From: Typha latifolia
Taxonomy: Eukaryota > Streptophyta > Magnoliopsida > Poales > Typhaceae
Direction of reading: 5' to 3'
DNA: 64,000 bases
Assembly: GCA_019914945.1 (NCBI GenBank)
Contig: CM034109.1
Span: forward strand, 3,596,001-3,660,000
Shown here: positions 22,574-33,399 of the stretch, one piece after another
How positions within the stretch are numbered: position 1 is the first letter of the stretch
Layout: every line of letters begins with the position of its first letter
Program-made: the position numbers and the translations under genes
The notes under the pieces: generated by a model
What the model was told of the DNA's origin: nothing
Seen by the model: only the letters and a program-made list of their open reading frames with translations
Database searches by the model: none

Positions 22574-23770
22574 CTTTTCAATTGCTTAATTTCTTCTGGC
22601 ATAATTTTTTTGTTTTAAGTTCGGATCAAAAGCCTCTAGTGTGAAATTTAACACTTAGAGAGTAACTGAACCCGGCTCCCGGACCAAAATCCTGGTTCAC
22701 TAATTGCATGTAATAATTACTTTTGAGGTGCTATTTTAGAGTTGAGCTAGAAGGACGTGGTAGAGTATATAATTCAGGGAGTGAGCTACCTCTACCTATT
22801 AGTATACTATGATCTAAGGCCTCATATTTTAGAAATATGGTCAATTCTAGAATAAAAATTGCTCTTTGTTATTTTTAAAATGAGATTTTTATTCGAGAAA
22901 TAATTATTTTTATGTTCACTTATATATGGAGTAATAGTGTAAGAGTTATCTTTGATGTAATATAAAATAAAAAAAATAAAAAAAATATTTTTTATAAAAT
23001 TATCATGAATATTATTTTATTTGATATAAAGTAGGTTGATGAGATGGATATCAAGGGTACATTAGTTATTGAGTTAGTGTATGATATAAAATATAATTTT
23101 GATGAATAACATTTATATTATAGAATAAAGTTATTATGATGCTTAGTTGTTATCCTAGAATAAGAAATTTTATTCCATAATAAAAAAAATTCTCGCTGAA
23201 GTAAATGGGTAAAATAATGTCATATATTTTTACCTATGTTCAGCATAGGTAAATTAACGTGGCTGGCCCGGTTTACGTAAGCTAGCAACCCATCTGCTCC
23301 GAGAAAAAGAAAATATTGAGATGCAAAGTAACTCTGGTCAAAGGAAAAGACAACTATGCTTATTATTATTCGGGACGGCAAAACGTGATTGAAGAATTAT
23401 ACAAAGTTTTCTGGCAAAAATTGACCATTAGTTTAGCGTGTCGACATATATATATATATATATATGTTTTGTTAAGAGTCGGCTATTTAATATGACTACG
23501 AGAAAGTGACAAGCATTATCCTAACCTCTTTTTAATCCAAGCGTCTTATTCACACCGCCGAGCGGTCGGATTGTATTATTGCATTGTCAACCACAGTCTT
23601 CTTATTAAACTAAAGCTATAGCTTAGGTACCAAGCAATTAATTTTCTTCCTTTAATTAATACCAAAGAGGAAATTGAAACGAAACTAAGATAGCTTATTA
23701 ACCTAGTACATCTAAAATTGTACACTACATTTTGAAGAAAGAAAGAGAGAGCTCAGGCCTAGCTGAAGAA
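22574..23770. other. Single-copy-looking intergenic DNA upstream of small ORF
   Basis: No repeat shared with the rest of the window and no coding frame is visible. A (TA)n run lies at about 23447-23466, and a candidate TATA-like TATTTAATATG at about 23485. A pyrimidine/AT-rich leader leads to the ATG at 23771. Confidence 0.4.
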
Positions 23771-24283
23771 ATGCGTACCTGGTTTGATGTATTCGTCGCA
23801 GTTGTTAACCTAGTTGCCGCTGGTGGCGAAGGCACAAGCCGGGCGGCGGTGGATCATCAAAGCTGCAAGCACGCAACCAGCCGAAGAGACTGCGGCGGCA
23901 GAGACGACACCAAGGGTGGTACTCGCTCAAGCAGCTCCCGTCACATAAAGACGCACTCGAGAACGGACAAGCATGGAGACCAGAGACACGGTCATCGTAT
24001 CGATTCCATGAAACAACCCATCGTCACCAATGAGCGAATTAAGCCGCGGCATAGCTCGTCAAGTAAGCCAGAATTGGATAAGGTTCTATTGCAGCGTCGG
24101 GTGGTTCGGGAGGAGAAAGGGATCATAGCAAGGAAATATACTGACTCAAAAGGGAAGCAGGTAGTCGAGAAGAAGCATTACCGTGTAAAGCACCAGTCCG
24201 TGGAACAACAGGTGAGGGTGAAACGAGTTGATACTACCAAGAAGACTGCTTCCTCTGTACCGCAAAGGCGGATAGGGCACTAA
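23771..24283 (+). CDS. Hypothetical basic, Ser/His/Arg/Lys-rich protein, 170 aa
   Basis: The first ATG is at 23771; the frame is open further upstream to a TTG at 23732 but without ATG. The N-terminus MRTWFDVFVAVVNLVAAGG has a hydrophobic run of about 15 residues that could be a short membrane or signal segment. The rest is strongly hydrophilic, with Ser/Arg/His-rich stretches and a basic C-terminal half (RKYTDSKGKQVVEKKHYRVK). I do not recognise the family. Support for a real gene: it is a long frame in repeat-free DNA, base composition is more balanced than the flanks, a (TC)n tract follows at 24325-24362, and an AATAAA lies at 24436-24441. No intron is apparent. It could also be a random or decayed ORF. 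Confidence 0.5.
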   Translation: MRTWFDVFVAVVNLVAAGGEGTSRAAVDHQSCKHATSRRDCGGRDDTKGGTRSSSSRHIKTHSRTDKHGDQRHGHRIDSMKQPIVTNERIKPRHSSSSKPELDKVLLQRRVVREEKGIIARKYTDSKGKQVVEKKHYRVKHQSVEQQVRVKRVDTTKKTASSVPQRRIGH

Positions 24284-24322
24284 TTAAGGTCAATAATTTC
24301 TTCCACAGTCTGTTAGCTTTCT

Positions 24323-24324
<2 letters not shown>

Positions 24325-24362
<38 letters not shown>
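24325..24362. repeat. (TC)n microsatellite
   Basis: About 19 uninterrupted TC units lie about 40 bp downstream of the stop of the candidate gene, in its presumed 3' UTR. Confidence 0.95.
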
Positions 24363-24365
<3 letters not shown>

Positions 24366-24435
24366 CCTCTCTGCCTGTTTTATTTTTGTTCCTGGTTTTT
24401 GGCCGTGACCTTTTTACTTGTACGATGTATCGATA

Positions 24436-24441
24436 AATAAA
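24436..24441 (+). terminator. Putative polyadenylation signal
   Basis: AATAAA lies 153 bp after the stop codon at 24283, preceded by a T-rich region (TTTTATTTTTGTTCC, TTTTTACTTG) and followed by a TGTACG/TTTTGTGATAT region. This is consistent with a plant 3' end but not specific. Confidence 0.4.
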
Positions 24442-25007
24442 GATCGGGTGTACGCAAGTTTTGTGATATATATAACGAACTGTTTGTATGATCCAGCAAT
24501 TAGCAGCAACTTAATTATGTTTTGTTGATTTATTTCTTTGTGGAAATTTTCAAAATTGGACTATATTTAATTTATTTCATTTGTATTAGTATTTCTAAAG
24601 TAGGCTTGAATACTAATTTATATTGAGACACGTAGTTAAGGCATTGTACAGTAAGTGATCTCTTATTGTATATTAACAATTAAAGTAGGCTAGATGATGC
24701 TTGCTATAGTCATACCACTCAAGCGAAAAGTTTATTTAGTAATTAAAGATTTAATATTTCGGATAATGCTTCATCGCATGATATCATCATCGGACTGGCA
24801 TTAGATTGGCATAGGTTCCGCCTTAGACGTTATATTTGTTTTAGATATTTTTTTCAAGAAATTCATGCTATTTGAGATTTTTTACCAACTAATTAATGTT
24901 TTCTTTTAAGTGGCTCATTATCTCATATTCCTCGAATTTGTACACATTGAGTCAATTACAATTGTTAATTGTTCAAGAATTTTTCCATTTTGAAAGTATC
25001 ATGATGG

Positions 25008-26357
25008 TGATACGACTTGGTCCATATTCGGCTCAACTCGTGACATTGGGTTCATTGAGATGAGCCTATTTATCTAGTTGATTTTTGTTTGAAGAAATAA
25101 AAGGATTTTTACCGGAGTGCGTTCGAACGCAAGGACCGCATTCGAACGGGCCATGCGAACGCTTACACGCGTTCACAAAAATAGAGAACACGATTTGCGC
25201 GTTCGAACACCTGCACATGTTCACAACGACTGGAACTGTAATTCCGTGTTCGAACGCGATTTGCGTGTTCGAATGCCTGCACACATTTGCAACGACAGGA
25301 ACTATAATTCTGCGTTCGAACGTGATCAAGCGTGTTTGAACGCATCATGACGAAAAATTGTTAATTTGTTAGGGTTGTTTAACTTAGTTGATGGGTTCTT
25401 AGGGTGAGCCTCTAGAAATATGTAGAGGAAACCCTAATTAGAGTTTATCTGATAATTGAAAATGACATTATGCCTTTATCTCCTTCTCTTCTTGCTCTAG
25501 CCATTAGCACCCTCTTCCACCTCCTTCCTTCCACTGCTCAAGTCTTTGGTCGACTTCCTCTAACTCTTAATCCCCCTCTTCTATAACAACTTCTCTCCCT
25601 TCACACCAAGGAATTAACCTAGCACCAATCTAGCCATTGAAGGGCTAACAAGCTAGGGTTTATCTGACCTTTGGCCACTTTGCAGTCGATATCTTAAGAT
25701 CTAACCATCCAAACAATATCAAACCTGTTGGATAAGATCACCAACCTCTAGATCTACAACTTTGGTATTCACAACTTCTCCACATTCAGAATCTATCTAT
25801 GGCAAAATAAATAGTTAATATGAGAAGATAAGGAAGGCTCGTTTTACTAGTTTGTTAGGGTTTTAACCTAGTTGTTTGGGTCCCTATGGTGAGCCTCAAT
25901 AAATATGTGGAGGAAACCTTAAATTGGAGTTTAATATGATAATTGAAAATAGTATTGAACCTTTATCTCCTTCTCTTCTTGCTCTAGCCATTGGCGCCCT
26001 CTCTCACCTCCTTCCTTCCGCCGCCTAAGTCTTTGGCTGGCTTCCTCTAACTCGTAATCCCTGTCTTCTACAACAACTTCTCCCCCTTCACACTAAGGAA
26101 TTAACGTAGCACCTATCTAGCCATTGAAGTGCTATTAAGCTAGGGTTTATTTGACCTTTGGCAAGTGTTCTGTTGATATCTCAAGATATAGACATCCGAA
26201 CTCTATGATCTTAGATTCACTGGAAAGGTATTTTCAAGAGAGACAACATATCCAAAATTCACAAAGATCCAACGGTTAGATTATCCATAGCTTCCTTCGA
26301 AAGTCATATCCTCAATCTAATCTAGAACTGTTACGGATTGGATCAAGCCGGTCCGTA
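25008..26357 (+). mobile_element. Solo LTR E2 (host of the nested A elements), TSD GATGG
   Basis: It begins TGATACGACTTGG and is flanked on the left by GATGG (25003-25007). It is interrupted three bases before its end by element A-i. Its last bases resume after the insertion (35158-35160, ATA) and are followed by GATGG at 35161-35165, giving a perfect 5-bp duplication. It holds a TTCGAACGC array (about 25117-25345) and a ~485-bp tandem duplication of its leader region (about 25362-25845 and 25848-26330). It has no coding sequence. Confidence 0.75.
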
Positions 26358-26471
26358 TGATATGATCTTCCCTTAGGAGAAGGTTCGATCTATCCCGATT
26401 TTCAGATCTGGACAGGATTTGACATGAAATTTTGAAAATAGATCTCGAAAGATGCCGCCGGCAGATAAACG
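26358..26471 (-). mobile_element. 3' LTR of element A-i, outer fragment
   Basis: TGATATGATCTTCCCTTAGG begins 114 bp of A LTR (reverse orientation) before it is interrupted by the complete LTR starting at 26472. Its diagnostic bases (GATCTATCC, TTTTCAGATCTGGACA) match the 34279-35152 LTR rather than 26472-27403, so it pairs with the distant one. The left flank CCGTA (26353-26357) pairs with TCGTA at 35153-35157. Confidence 0.75.
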
Positions 26472-27403
26472 TGATACGATCTCCCCTTAGGCTAAGGTTT
26501 GATCTCTTCCAATTTCCTGATCTGAACTAGATCTCGCATAGAACTTTGAAATAAGATCCTGAAATATGCCACCGTTGGATCGCTATGTAATTTTGATATG
26601 TTGTGGCCCTAGAAAATAGCTGTCAGTAAATCTAGTTTCAGATGAATCGGATGTGGGGATCTCGAGATATCGTCCAATAAATGAACAAAGGTTAGGGTGG
26701 TCTATTTTGGATCCGTGGATGGAGGCACGTGATCCTAGGTGATGGTGGTTGAAGGTGGACCGACGTTAATGGGGGTGGAATCGGTGAAAAGTGGTGGTGG
26801 AAGGGTTATGGTTGATGGAAGGGTTAAGGCAAGTGTTGGATAGATTGGAAGAAGGGGGAGGAGAGAGCCACCCCAAAGGGATTATGGTGATTGGTCGGTC
26901 GAGGGAGGTTAGAAGCGGCGTCGCCGGGGATTGAGAGAACGGGAACGAAGAAGAGGAAGGAAGCAAGGCAAAACTCAATTCTCAATAATCAATAATGACT
27001 TTGGTTGCCATCCATATCTATTTAGAGGCTAACCAACAACTCAAAATTAACCCTAACAATACAATTTTCGCCGACCGCGTTCGAACATGCTCGACCGCGT
27101 TTGAACGCATCGAGTTCGCTCCTCTCTGGATTTGCGAACGTGATGCAAGGGTTCGAACGTGCCTATTTCCCTATTCTCTGGATTTGCGAACGTGATGCAG
27201 GCATTCACAGTGCGTTCGAACAGGGCGTTCAAACACACAATGCACACTCTTCACCCATGTTCACAACCCCGTTCACAACCGCGTTCGAACGCAACTTACA
27301 GAAAACTTATTTTTATGGAAATTAATCACTAAAACATAAAACAAAGACACTCCTAAAGTGACTCTATGCTTGAGACGACATCGGTGTAGTCCGAATCGTA
27401 TCA
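26472..27403 (-). mobile_element. 3' LTR of element A-ii
   Basis: A complete 932-bp A LTR in reverse orientation with ends TGATACGAT and ATCGTATCA. It inserts into the LTR of A-i. The polypurine tract of A-ii (reverse strand CGGAAGCGTGGTGGAT, 27419-27404) abuts it. The TTCGAACGC array is at about 27075-27300. Confidence 0.9.
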
Positions 27404-27419
27404 ATCCACCACGCTTCCG

Positions 27420-28096
27420 CAACCTTGTCCTCAAGGTTTGTAATTTGGGAAGCGATCTTTGAACTCTAACTCAAGCTCCTCCATGGTATGATCTTCTGCA
27501 TTGGTTTCCCACATATCTGAAGATATAGGAAATGTTGGTGCTAAAAAAGAGGCAAGCTCACTTGTGTCCGGTTGGCGCGAAAGAGCATCTGCTGCTCGAT
27601 TCTCAATCCCCTTTTTGTAGACTAATTCATAGTCATACCCAAGGAGTTTCGTGACCCACCGTTGTTGGGCTCGGGTGTGCACATATTGCTCCATGAAGTA
27701 GGGTAAGCTACGCTGGTCTGTGCGGATAGTAAACCGTTGGCCAATCAAGTAGGGTCGTCATTTGGTGATGGCGTGTAGAATCGCTAGCATTTCACGCTCG
27801 TAGGTGGATAGCTGTCGCGACTGATTTGACAATGCTTTGCTCATATATGCTACGGGTCTGCCCTCTTGCATCAAAACTGCTCCAATGCTCTCACCCGAAG
27901 CGTCGCATTCCACCACAAAAGGCTTGTCGAAATCCGGTAGTGCTAGAACCGGAGTTGTAGACATAGCTGTCTTAAAGGCTTCGAAGGCCTCCGTTGCTTT
28001 GCCTGTCCATTGAAACCCACCTTTTTTGAGTAAGGAGGTCAGCGAGGCAGCAATTTTGCCGTAGTTGGCAACGAATCGCCGGTAGTACCCCGTCAA
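27420..28096 (-). pseudogene. Gypsy A-ii RNase H, integrase deleted
   Basis: Reverse frame from 28096: GYYRRFVANYGKIAASLTSLL (RT connection), FVVECDASGESIGAVLMQEG (first RNase H Asp), YEREMLAI (Glu), a stop at 27757-27755, then FTIRTDQRSL (third Asp) and NRAADALSRQ. RNase H removes the RNA template during reverse transcription. After PTFPISSDMWETNAED the frame passes directly to MEELELEFKDRFPNYKP, the end of the chromodomain. The whole integrase and most of the chromodomain are therefore missing, an internal deletion of more than 1 kb compared with the family order in A-i and A3. Confidence 0.85.
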
Positions 28097-29014
28097 CCCA
28101 AGGAATCACCTCAATTCCCTTTGACTAGTAGGAATCAGCCAATCCACCATATTCTTGATCTTGCTTGGATTGTCTTCCACTCCTTTTGTAGAGATTATAT
28201 GCCCCAAGTACTCCACTCGTGGCTCTCCCCAAAGATAGTTGCTCATCTTGACTTTTAATTGGTTTTGTTGCAAGATATTTAATACTTCCTGCACGTGCTG
28301 CAAGTGCTCACTCCAATTCCTGCTATATACTAAAATATCGTCAAAGAAGACGAGCACGTACTGATGCAAGAGTGGGCAGAAGAGGTCAATCATCAGCCCT
28401 TGGAAGGTGGCCGGTGCATTGGTGAGCCTAAACGGCATGACTCATAACTCATAGTGGCCATCGTGAGTTCGGAACGCCGTTTTGTGCACATCTTCAGGGT
28501 CGACTCGGATTTGATGGTAGCCCGCTCTTAAGTCAAGTTTGCTGAAGTAGGCCGACCCTGTGAGCTTATCTAGCATCTTCTCGATCACCGGTATTAGATA
28601 CTGGTCCTTGACAGTAATTGTATTCAAGGCTTGGTAGTCGACGCAAAACCGCCAACTCCCGTCTTTCTTCTGAACCAGCAGCACCGGCGACGAGTAGGCA
28701 CTTCTACTTGGTTGAATAATCCCTTGCTCGAGCATTTCCACCACCAATTTACTGATCTCTTCCTTCTGGACATGCGGGTACCGATAGGGCCGGACATTTG
28801 CTAGTTTAGCCCCGGAATGATCTTGTATGCGATGGTCGTGCCGACGGGTTGGCGTTAGTCCTCGGGGTTCCTCGAAGAGATCCTGGAACTCCTGCAATAG
28901 TTCTTGCATGTCAGCAGCTATTTTCCTTGGTGGTGGATTTTCTGGTTCAGCGACAGCCATTTGCAATAGTAGAGCTCGGTCTCCTGCACAACGAAAGCCC
29001 ACAAGTGGTTGCAA
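28097..29014 (-). pseudogene. Gypsy A-ii reverse transcriptase
   Basis: Frames run from 29014 to 28442 and 28438 to 28106 with stops at 28441-28439 (after GHYEL) and about 28105. Motifs in order: [62 protein letters not shown] and the catalytic FFDDILVYS (YxDD-type), then VEYLGHIIS. Nearly full-length RT, needed to make element cDNA. Only two in-frame stops separate it from an open frame, so decay is recent compared with copies C1 or A3. Confidence 0.88.
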
Positions 29015-29461
29015 TGTCGGCCCTTGCTATGGTTGATTTCCATCCAGCAGCACCCTTTGTCCATTCTTTCAAAATATTAGTGTGAGGTTTGAGAAATCAA
29101 ATGTTATAGGACCCAAGCTTTGAAGCCATTGAGTGCCCAAAATAATGTCGGCACCATGCAAGGCCAACGGATAAAGGTCCAATGTGAAAGTTTGGCCTTG
29201 CACCTTCAATTCCACACCTCCACAAATAAAATTTGTTCGCAATGTGGTGCCATCTCTAATCGTCACATCGAAACCTTCCATGGGTTCCGACTCAAGCCAA
29301 ATCTTCCTAAGGAGCCTCTTGTCAATGAAAATGTGGGTGGACTCGATGTCAATCAAGATTCTCACTGTGGTTTTCTTGACTACACCGTTCACCCGCAAGG
29401 TCTTAGGTGCAGCTGTCTCTGAGTAGGCGTGGAGGGAGATTTCAGCTATCATGTCCTCCAT
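29015..29461 (-). pseudogene. Gypsy A-ii aspartic protease, active site lost
   Basis: Open frame 29461-29069: MEDMIAEISLHAYS, then VRILIDIESTHIFIDKRLL, LHGADIILGTQWLQSLG and FDFSNLTLIF. The catalytic triplet, which reads DSG or DTG in the two related copies in this window, is DIE here, so the enzyme should be inactive. A stop follows at 29066-29068 before QRVLLDG, the linker to RT. Confidence 0.85.
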
Positions 29462-29482
29462 GGGTTGCTCCTTAGCTTCATC

Positions 29483-30896
29483 TCATTGATGTCCCGCCAC
29501 ATCTGCACTTTCAGCTGCAAACTCATCCTCAGCTTCCTCCAATCCATCAATTAGCATCACCGATCTCATCGGTTTAGCGCAGCGATGCCTGGGTACAAAC
29601 TTCTCATCACAACGGAAGCATAGGCCCTTGACCATTCGTTCCTCTACTTGGGAAGTTGCAAGTGCTCGTCCCGGACCTCTAGGTGCGTACTTAACATCTT
29701 GGGATGGCTTCAATGGTGATCGAGGAGATACCATTGTAGCAGCAACTCTTGGTACTCTGGTGATGTTTCCTGCCGCTATGGTTGGTTGAGATTGATTGCG
29801 GCTTCCTTGGCTCGTCCAACTCTGTTTTAGGTGTATCTTCATGGCCCTATGTTTGTCTTCCATAAGCACCACATCTTCGAAGGCCTCCTTTAAGGTTCTA
29901 GGCCTTAAAGCCCTCGCATCGGCTTGTATTTCACCCCGCAACCCAGAGATGAAGGTGCTGCAAAGTTGCTGATCCATCCATGGTGGATGACATCGGCTAC
30001 TAATCCTCTCAAAATTTTTTTGGTATGCCCCAATCGTAGTCTTTTGCACCGTCTTTGAGAGGAGAGCATCAAAGTCTTCATACCCCGATGCTCCAAATCG
30101 CCGTGTGATATCAGCATAAAATTCAGCCCACATTTCGATAGCTTCAATGACATTGGCTGCTCGAAACCAATGAAGCGCCACATCCTCAAGGTGGAAGCTC
30201 GCAAGCGTCACCTTGTATTCTTCCGCCGTACCTTGGTATGCAAAGAATTGCTCTGCCCTATACAACCAATCAATCGGATCGCCACCTTTGAACTTGGGGA
30301 ATTCGAGATGCACGACTTGTCCACGAATGCCGTTGTCTCGTTCCGGATCATGTCCAAGTCCTTGTCTAACTGGGGGAGGATGCACCATGAAGGGTTGATG
30401 ATCCCTACTTCGATTTTGATTAACTCGCCGTGGTTCCGGATTATATTGACCCGCCCACGGATCTTAATCTCCAAGATGGTCTCCATAGTGGTTCGCTCGT
30501 CGGATGGGTTCACCTGCAACTGGACCTGGTGTAACCATCCTTGCTTGCCTTTGCCCATAGGGTGGTGGTAGCAGCGACTCTTGTGGTTGCAAAGGCTGAA
30601 CCGGTGGTAGTGGGTTCAAGGGGGGTGGACTCGCGTCGTGGGGTCGATGGTGCGTTCCCGTTCGCCATTGCTTCCCTTATCGCTAGTAGTTCCCGCATCA
30701 TCTCCATCATCATATGATTGTTGATGGCCATTTGCTCGGAAAGAGACCCCAACACGGCTTGAACGCTAGGTTCTTCTGTATTCCAATTAGATCGAGCAGT
30801 TCCGCGAGTGGAAGTCCCCGCAATCGTTTCCCCCTCCTCTATTGGGAGAATCTCTTCATCATCTCGCCGTGCAGCCATGGCTCTGGTGGTCATCAT
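29483..30896 (-). pseudogene. Gypsy A-ii gag
   Basis: Start MMTTRAMAARRDDEE at 30896. The acidic N-terminus runs to about 30630, where a frameshift occurs in the Pro-rich linker (STPLEPTTTG replaces the family's STPMNPLPP). It resumes as MVHPPPVRQ at 30388 and stays open for 301 codons to 29483. Retrotransposon gag fold: FPKFKGGDPIDWLYRAEQFF, ALHWFRAAN, RRFGASGYEDF, FISGLRGEIQADARAL. The single zinc knuckle is CFRCDEKFVPRHRC. Gag forms the cytoplasmic particle and binds RNA. The order gag-PR-RT-RH matches Ty3/gypsy. Confidence 0.88.
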
Positions 30897-30918
30897 AGGA
30901 AGCACTTGTTCGAGGAAC

Positions 30919-30935
30919 GGTGACTCTGATACCAA
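30919..30935 (-). promoter_or_regulatory. Primer-binding site of A-ii
   Basis: The reverse strand reads TTGGTATCAGAGTCACC, containing the complete initiator tRNA-Met complement TGGTATCAGAG, three bases after the LTR end at 30939. Confidence 0.85.
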
Positions 30936-30938
30936 TCT

Positions 30939-31390
30939 TGATACAATCTCCTCTTAGGCTAAGGTTCGATCTCTTCCAATTTCCTGATCTGAACTAGATC
31001 TGGCATGAAACTTTGAAATAAGATCCCAAAATATGCCGCCGTCAGATCGACGTGAAATTTTGATATGTTGTAGCCCTAGAAAAGAGCTGTCCAAAAAAAT
31101 TAGTTTCAGGCGAATCAAATGTGGGAATCTCAAGATACCGTCTGATTAATGGACAAAGGTTAGGGTGGTCTATTTTGGATCCGTGGATAGAGGCACGTGA
31201 TCCTAGGTGATGGTGGTTGAAGGTGGACCGACGTTAATGGGGTGGCACCGGTGAAAAGTGGTGGTGGAAGGGTTATGGTTGATGGAAGGGTTAGGGCAAG
31301 TGTTGGATAGATTAGAAGAAGGGGGAGGAAAGGGCCACCCCTTAGGGACTCCATGCTCGAGACGACATCGGTGAAGTCCGAATTGTATCA
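30939..31390 (-). mobile_element. Fused LTR: A-ii 5' LTR joined to the last 43 bp of A-i 3' LTR
   Basis: 30939-31347 is the PBS-side 409 bp of the A-ii 5' LTR, ending in CCACCCCTTAGGG. 31348-31390 is only the first 43 bp of an A LTR (reverse strand TGATACAATTCGGACTTC), directly next to the polypurine tract of A-i. About 480-520 bp of LTR, including the motif array, is missing at the join. A nested insertion followed by a deletion spanning both LTRs explains this. Confidence 0.75.
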
Positions 31391-32665
31391 ATCCACCACG
31401 CTTCCGCTATCTTGTCCTCAAGGTTTGAAATTTGGAAAGTGATCCATTATATCTAACTCTAGCTCCTAGGTAGACTTGTCAGTGGGCTTGCCTAACCACT
31501 CTATTAGCACTTCGGTCTCCAATCTGGATCCATGGCGTCTCCTGTGGCCTAAGACTCGGACCGGTTTAGTTGGGCCATATTCCTCCATTGGTTCGGGCAA
31601 GGCCGAACCCACCACATGGTTAGGCTCCAGGCCTTCAATGCCGATACGTGAAAAACCGGATGGATCCTGGTCCCCTTAGGTAGGTCCAACTAGTAAGCTA
31701 CTAGACTGATTTGTTGTAGCACTCGGTATAGACTATAGTACTTATGACCCAACTTATGGTTCAAAATTGGCCTCAATGTGGATTGTCGATACGATTGAGC
31801 TCGAACGAACACCAATTGATCCACCTCAGACTCTCGCTCCCACCGGCCTTTGTCATGAGTCTACTTCATGCGGTTTTGGGCTGTTGCTAGGTGAATCTTG
31901 AGCCATCTCAACATTTCATCTCGATTAGCAAGTTCCAAGTCGAGCTCGATCCTATCCGCTGCTGCAAGTCTATCGTAGGCGTGCAAGACAAGGGGAGTGC
32001 GCCCATAAACCGCCTCAAAGGGGGTCATGCCGATGCTAGAGTGATCAGCGGTATTGTATGACCACTCGGCCTATGGAAGAATTGGACGCAATCCTTTGGT
32101 CGATCCGCCACAAAGCATCGCAAGTATTGCTCTAGTTCGCAATTCACTACCTCGGTTTGGCTATCCGTCTCAGGGTGATAAGCTAAATAAGGTTGACTTG
32201 AGTTCCTTGCAATCTGAAGAACTCAGACCAAAACTCGCTAATAAAGATGCGATCCCGGTCCGACACGATCGTCCTAGGCATCCCATGCAAGCGCGCCACT
32301 TCCTGAACAAAAATTTCAGCAACCTTTTTTGCTAAAAACGGGTGCGTCAATGCTATGAAATGAGCATATTTGCTCAGTCTATCCACCACAACGAACACCA
32401 CCAATTGTCCTCGAACCTCCGGCAGCCCTTCGATGAAGTCCATGGAGATGTCCTCCCAAATACACTCCAGTATATGCAGTGATTGCAACAACCCGCTGGG
32501 CTTGAGTGTCTCCGATTTGACTCGTTGGCAGATTTGACATTCATGCACATACTTCTTCACGTCCGTCTTCATCGCTGTCAATGTATAGTTTTGGGCCAAC
32601 CGCTTGTAGGTACGTAATACCCCTTCATGACCAGCTATAGGAGTATCATGGAAGTGTGCTATCAA
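31391..32665 (-). pseudogene. Gypsy A-i integrase and chromodomain
   Basis: Frame 32665-32183: zinc finger H-H-C-C (HFHDTPIAGHEG ... CQICQRVK), first Asp in SMDFIEGLP, second in [12 protein letters not shown] one-base deletion after TQVNL shifts to AYHPETDSQTEVVNCELEQ, where the catalytic Glu is present. C-terminal sequence follows leftward with stops to a chromodomain end near 31440. Integrase inserts cDNA; the chromodomain directs it to chromatin. This enzyme is exactly what A-ii lacks. Confidence 0.85.
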
Positions 32666-33313
32666 TAGTCTCTGGGTACCTTGATCCGCCCATGCTCGAG
32701 CACTAACCCATCGTGCTCCTTATGCTCGGGGTGGCTTGATGGGTTTTCTCTCAGCTCCTCCATGAGTCGGACCAAATCACTATCCTCTGTGCTGGCTCTT
32801 CGTAGATCTGAGAAGAAAGGAAAGGTGGGTGCCGAGAAAGAAGCGAGCTCCCTTGGATCCCCTACGTTTGGAAGTTCAAACAGCGGTTGACTTCCATCTA
32901 GCAATACTCTCTAGTCATTCCTCCAAAATGTTAATGTGAGGCTTGTAAAATCAAATGTCATGACCCCAAGCTTCGAAGCCATTGAGTCCTCAAAACAATG
33001 TCGGCATCTCGCAAGGCCAACGGATAAAGATCCAATGTGAAAAATTGGCCTTGCACCTTCAACTCCACACCTCCACAAATAAAATGTGTGCCATCTCCAA
33101 TTGCACGTCGAACCCATCCGTGGGTTTTGACTCAAGCCCAATATTCCTAGGGAGCCTCTGGTCAATAAAGTTGTGGGTGGACCCGGTGTCGATTAAGATT
33201 TTCACTATAGATGTCTTGGTTACACTGTTCACCCACAAAGTCCTTGGTGCGGCTGTCCCAGAATAGGCGTGGAGGGAGATCTCGGCCATCATGTCCTCCA
33301 TAGGTCGCTCCAC
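32666..33313 (-). pseudogene. Gypsy A-i protease, joined to post-RNase H linker (RT and RNase H deleted)
   Basis: Protease frame 33313-33059 has an intact active site: VKILIDTGSTHNFIDQRL. A frameshift near 33080 leads to the frame ending FDFTSLTLTFWRND at 32911. Then RVLLDGSQPLFELPNVGD runs straight into ELASFSAPTFPFFSD, which in A-ii lies after RNase H. The RT and RNase H coding region (about 1.3-1.5 kb) is therefore deleted with the breakpoint near 32880. Confidence 0.85.
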
Positions 33314-33399
33314 AGCTACTCATCCTTGCTGTCCTGCCACATCCCCATCTTCATTTGCAATCTCATCCTCAGCCTCCTCCAATCCATCGATTAGCATCA

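Noticed and set aside
23440..23470. (TA)n run as the promoter TATA box of the small ORF
   Set aside because: A simple TA microsatellite about 300 bp upstream; no way to separate it from chance without transcript data.
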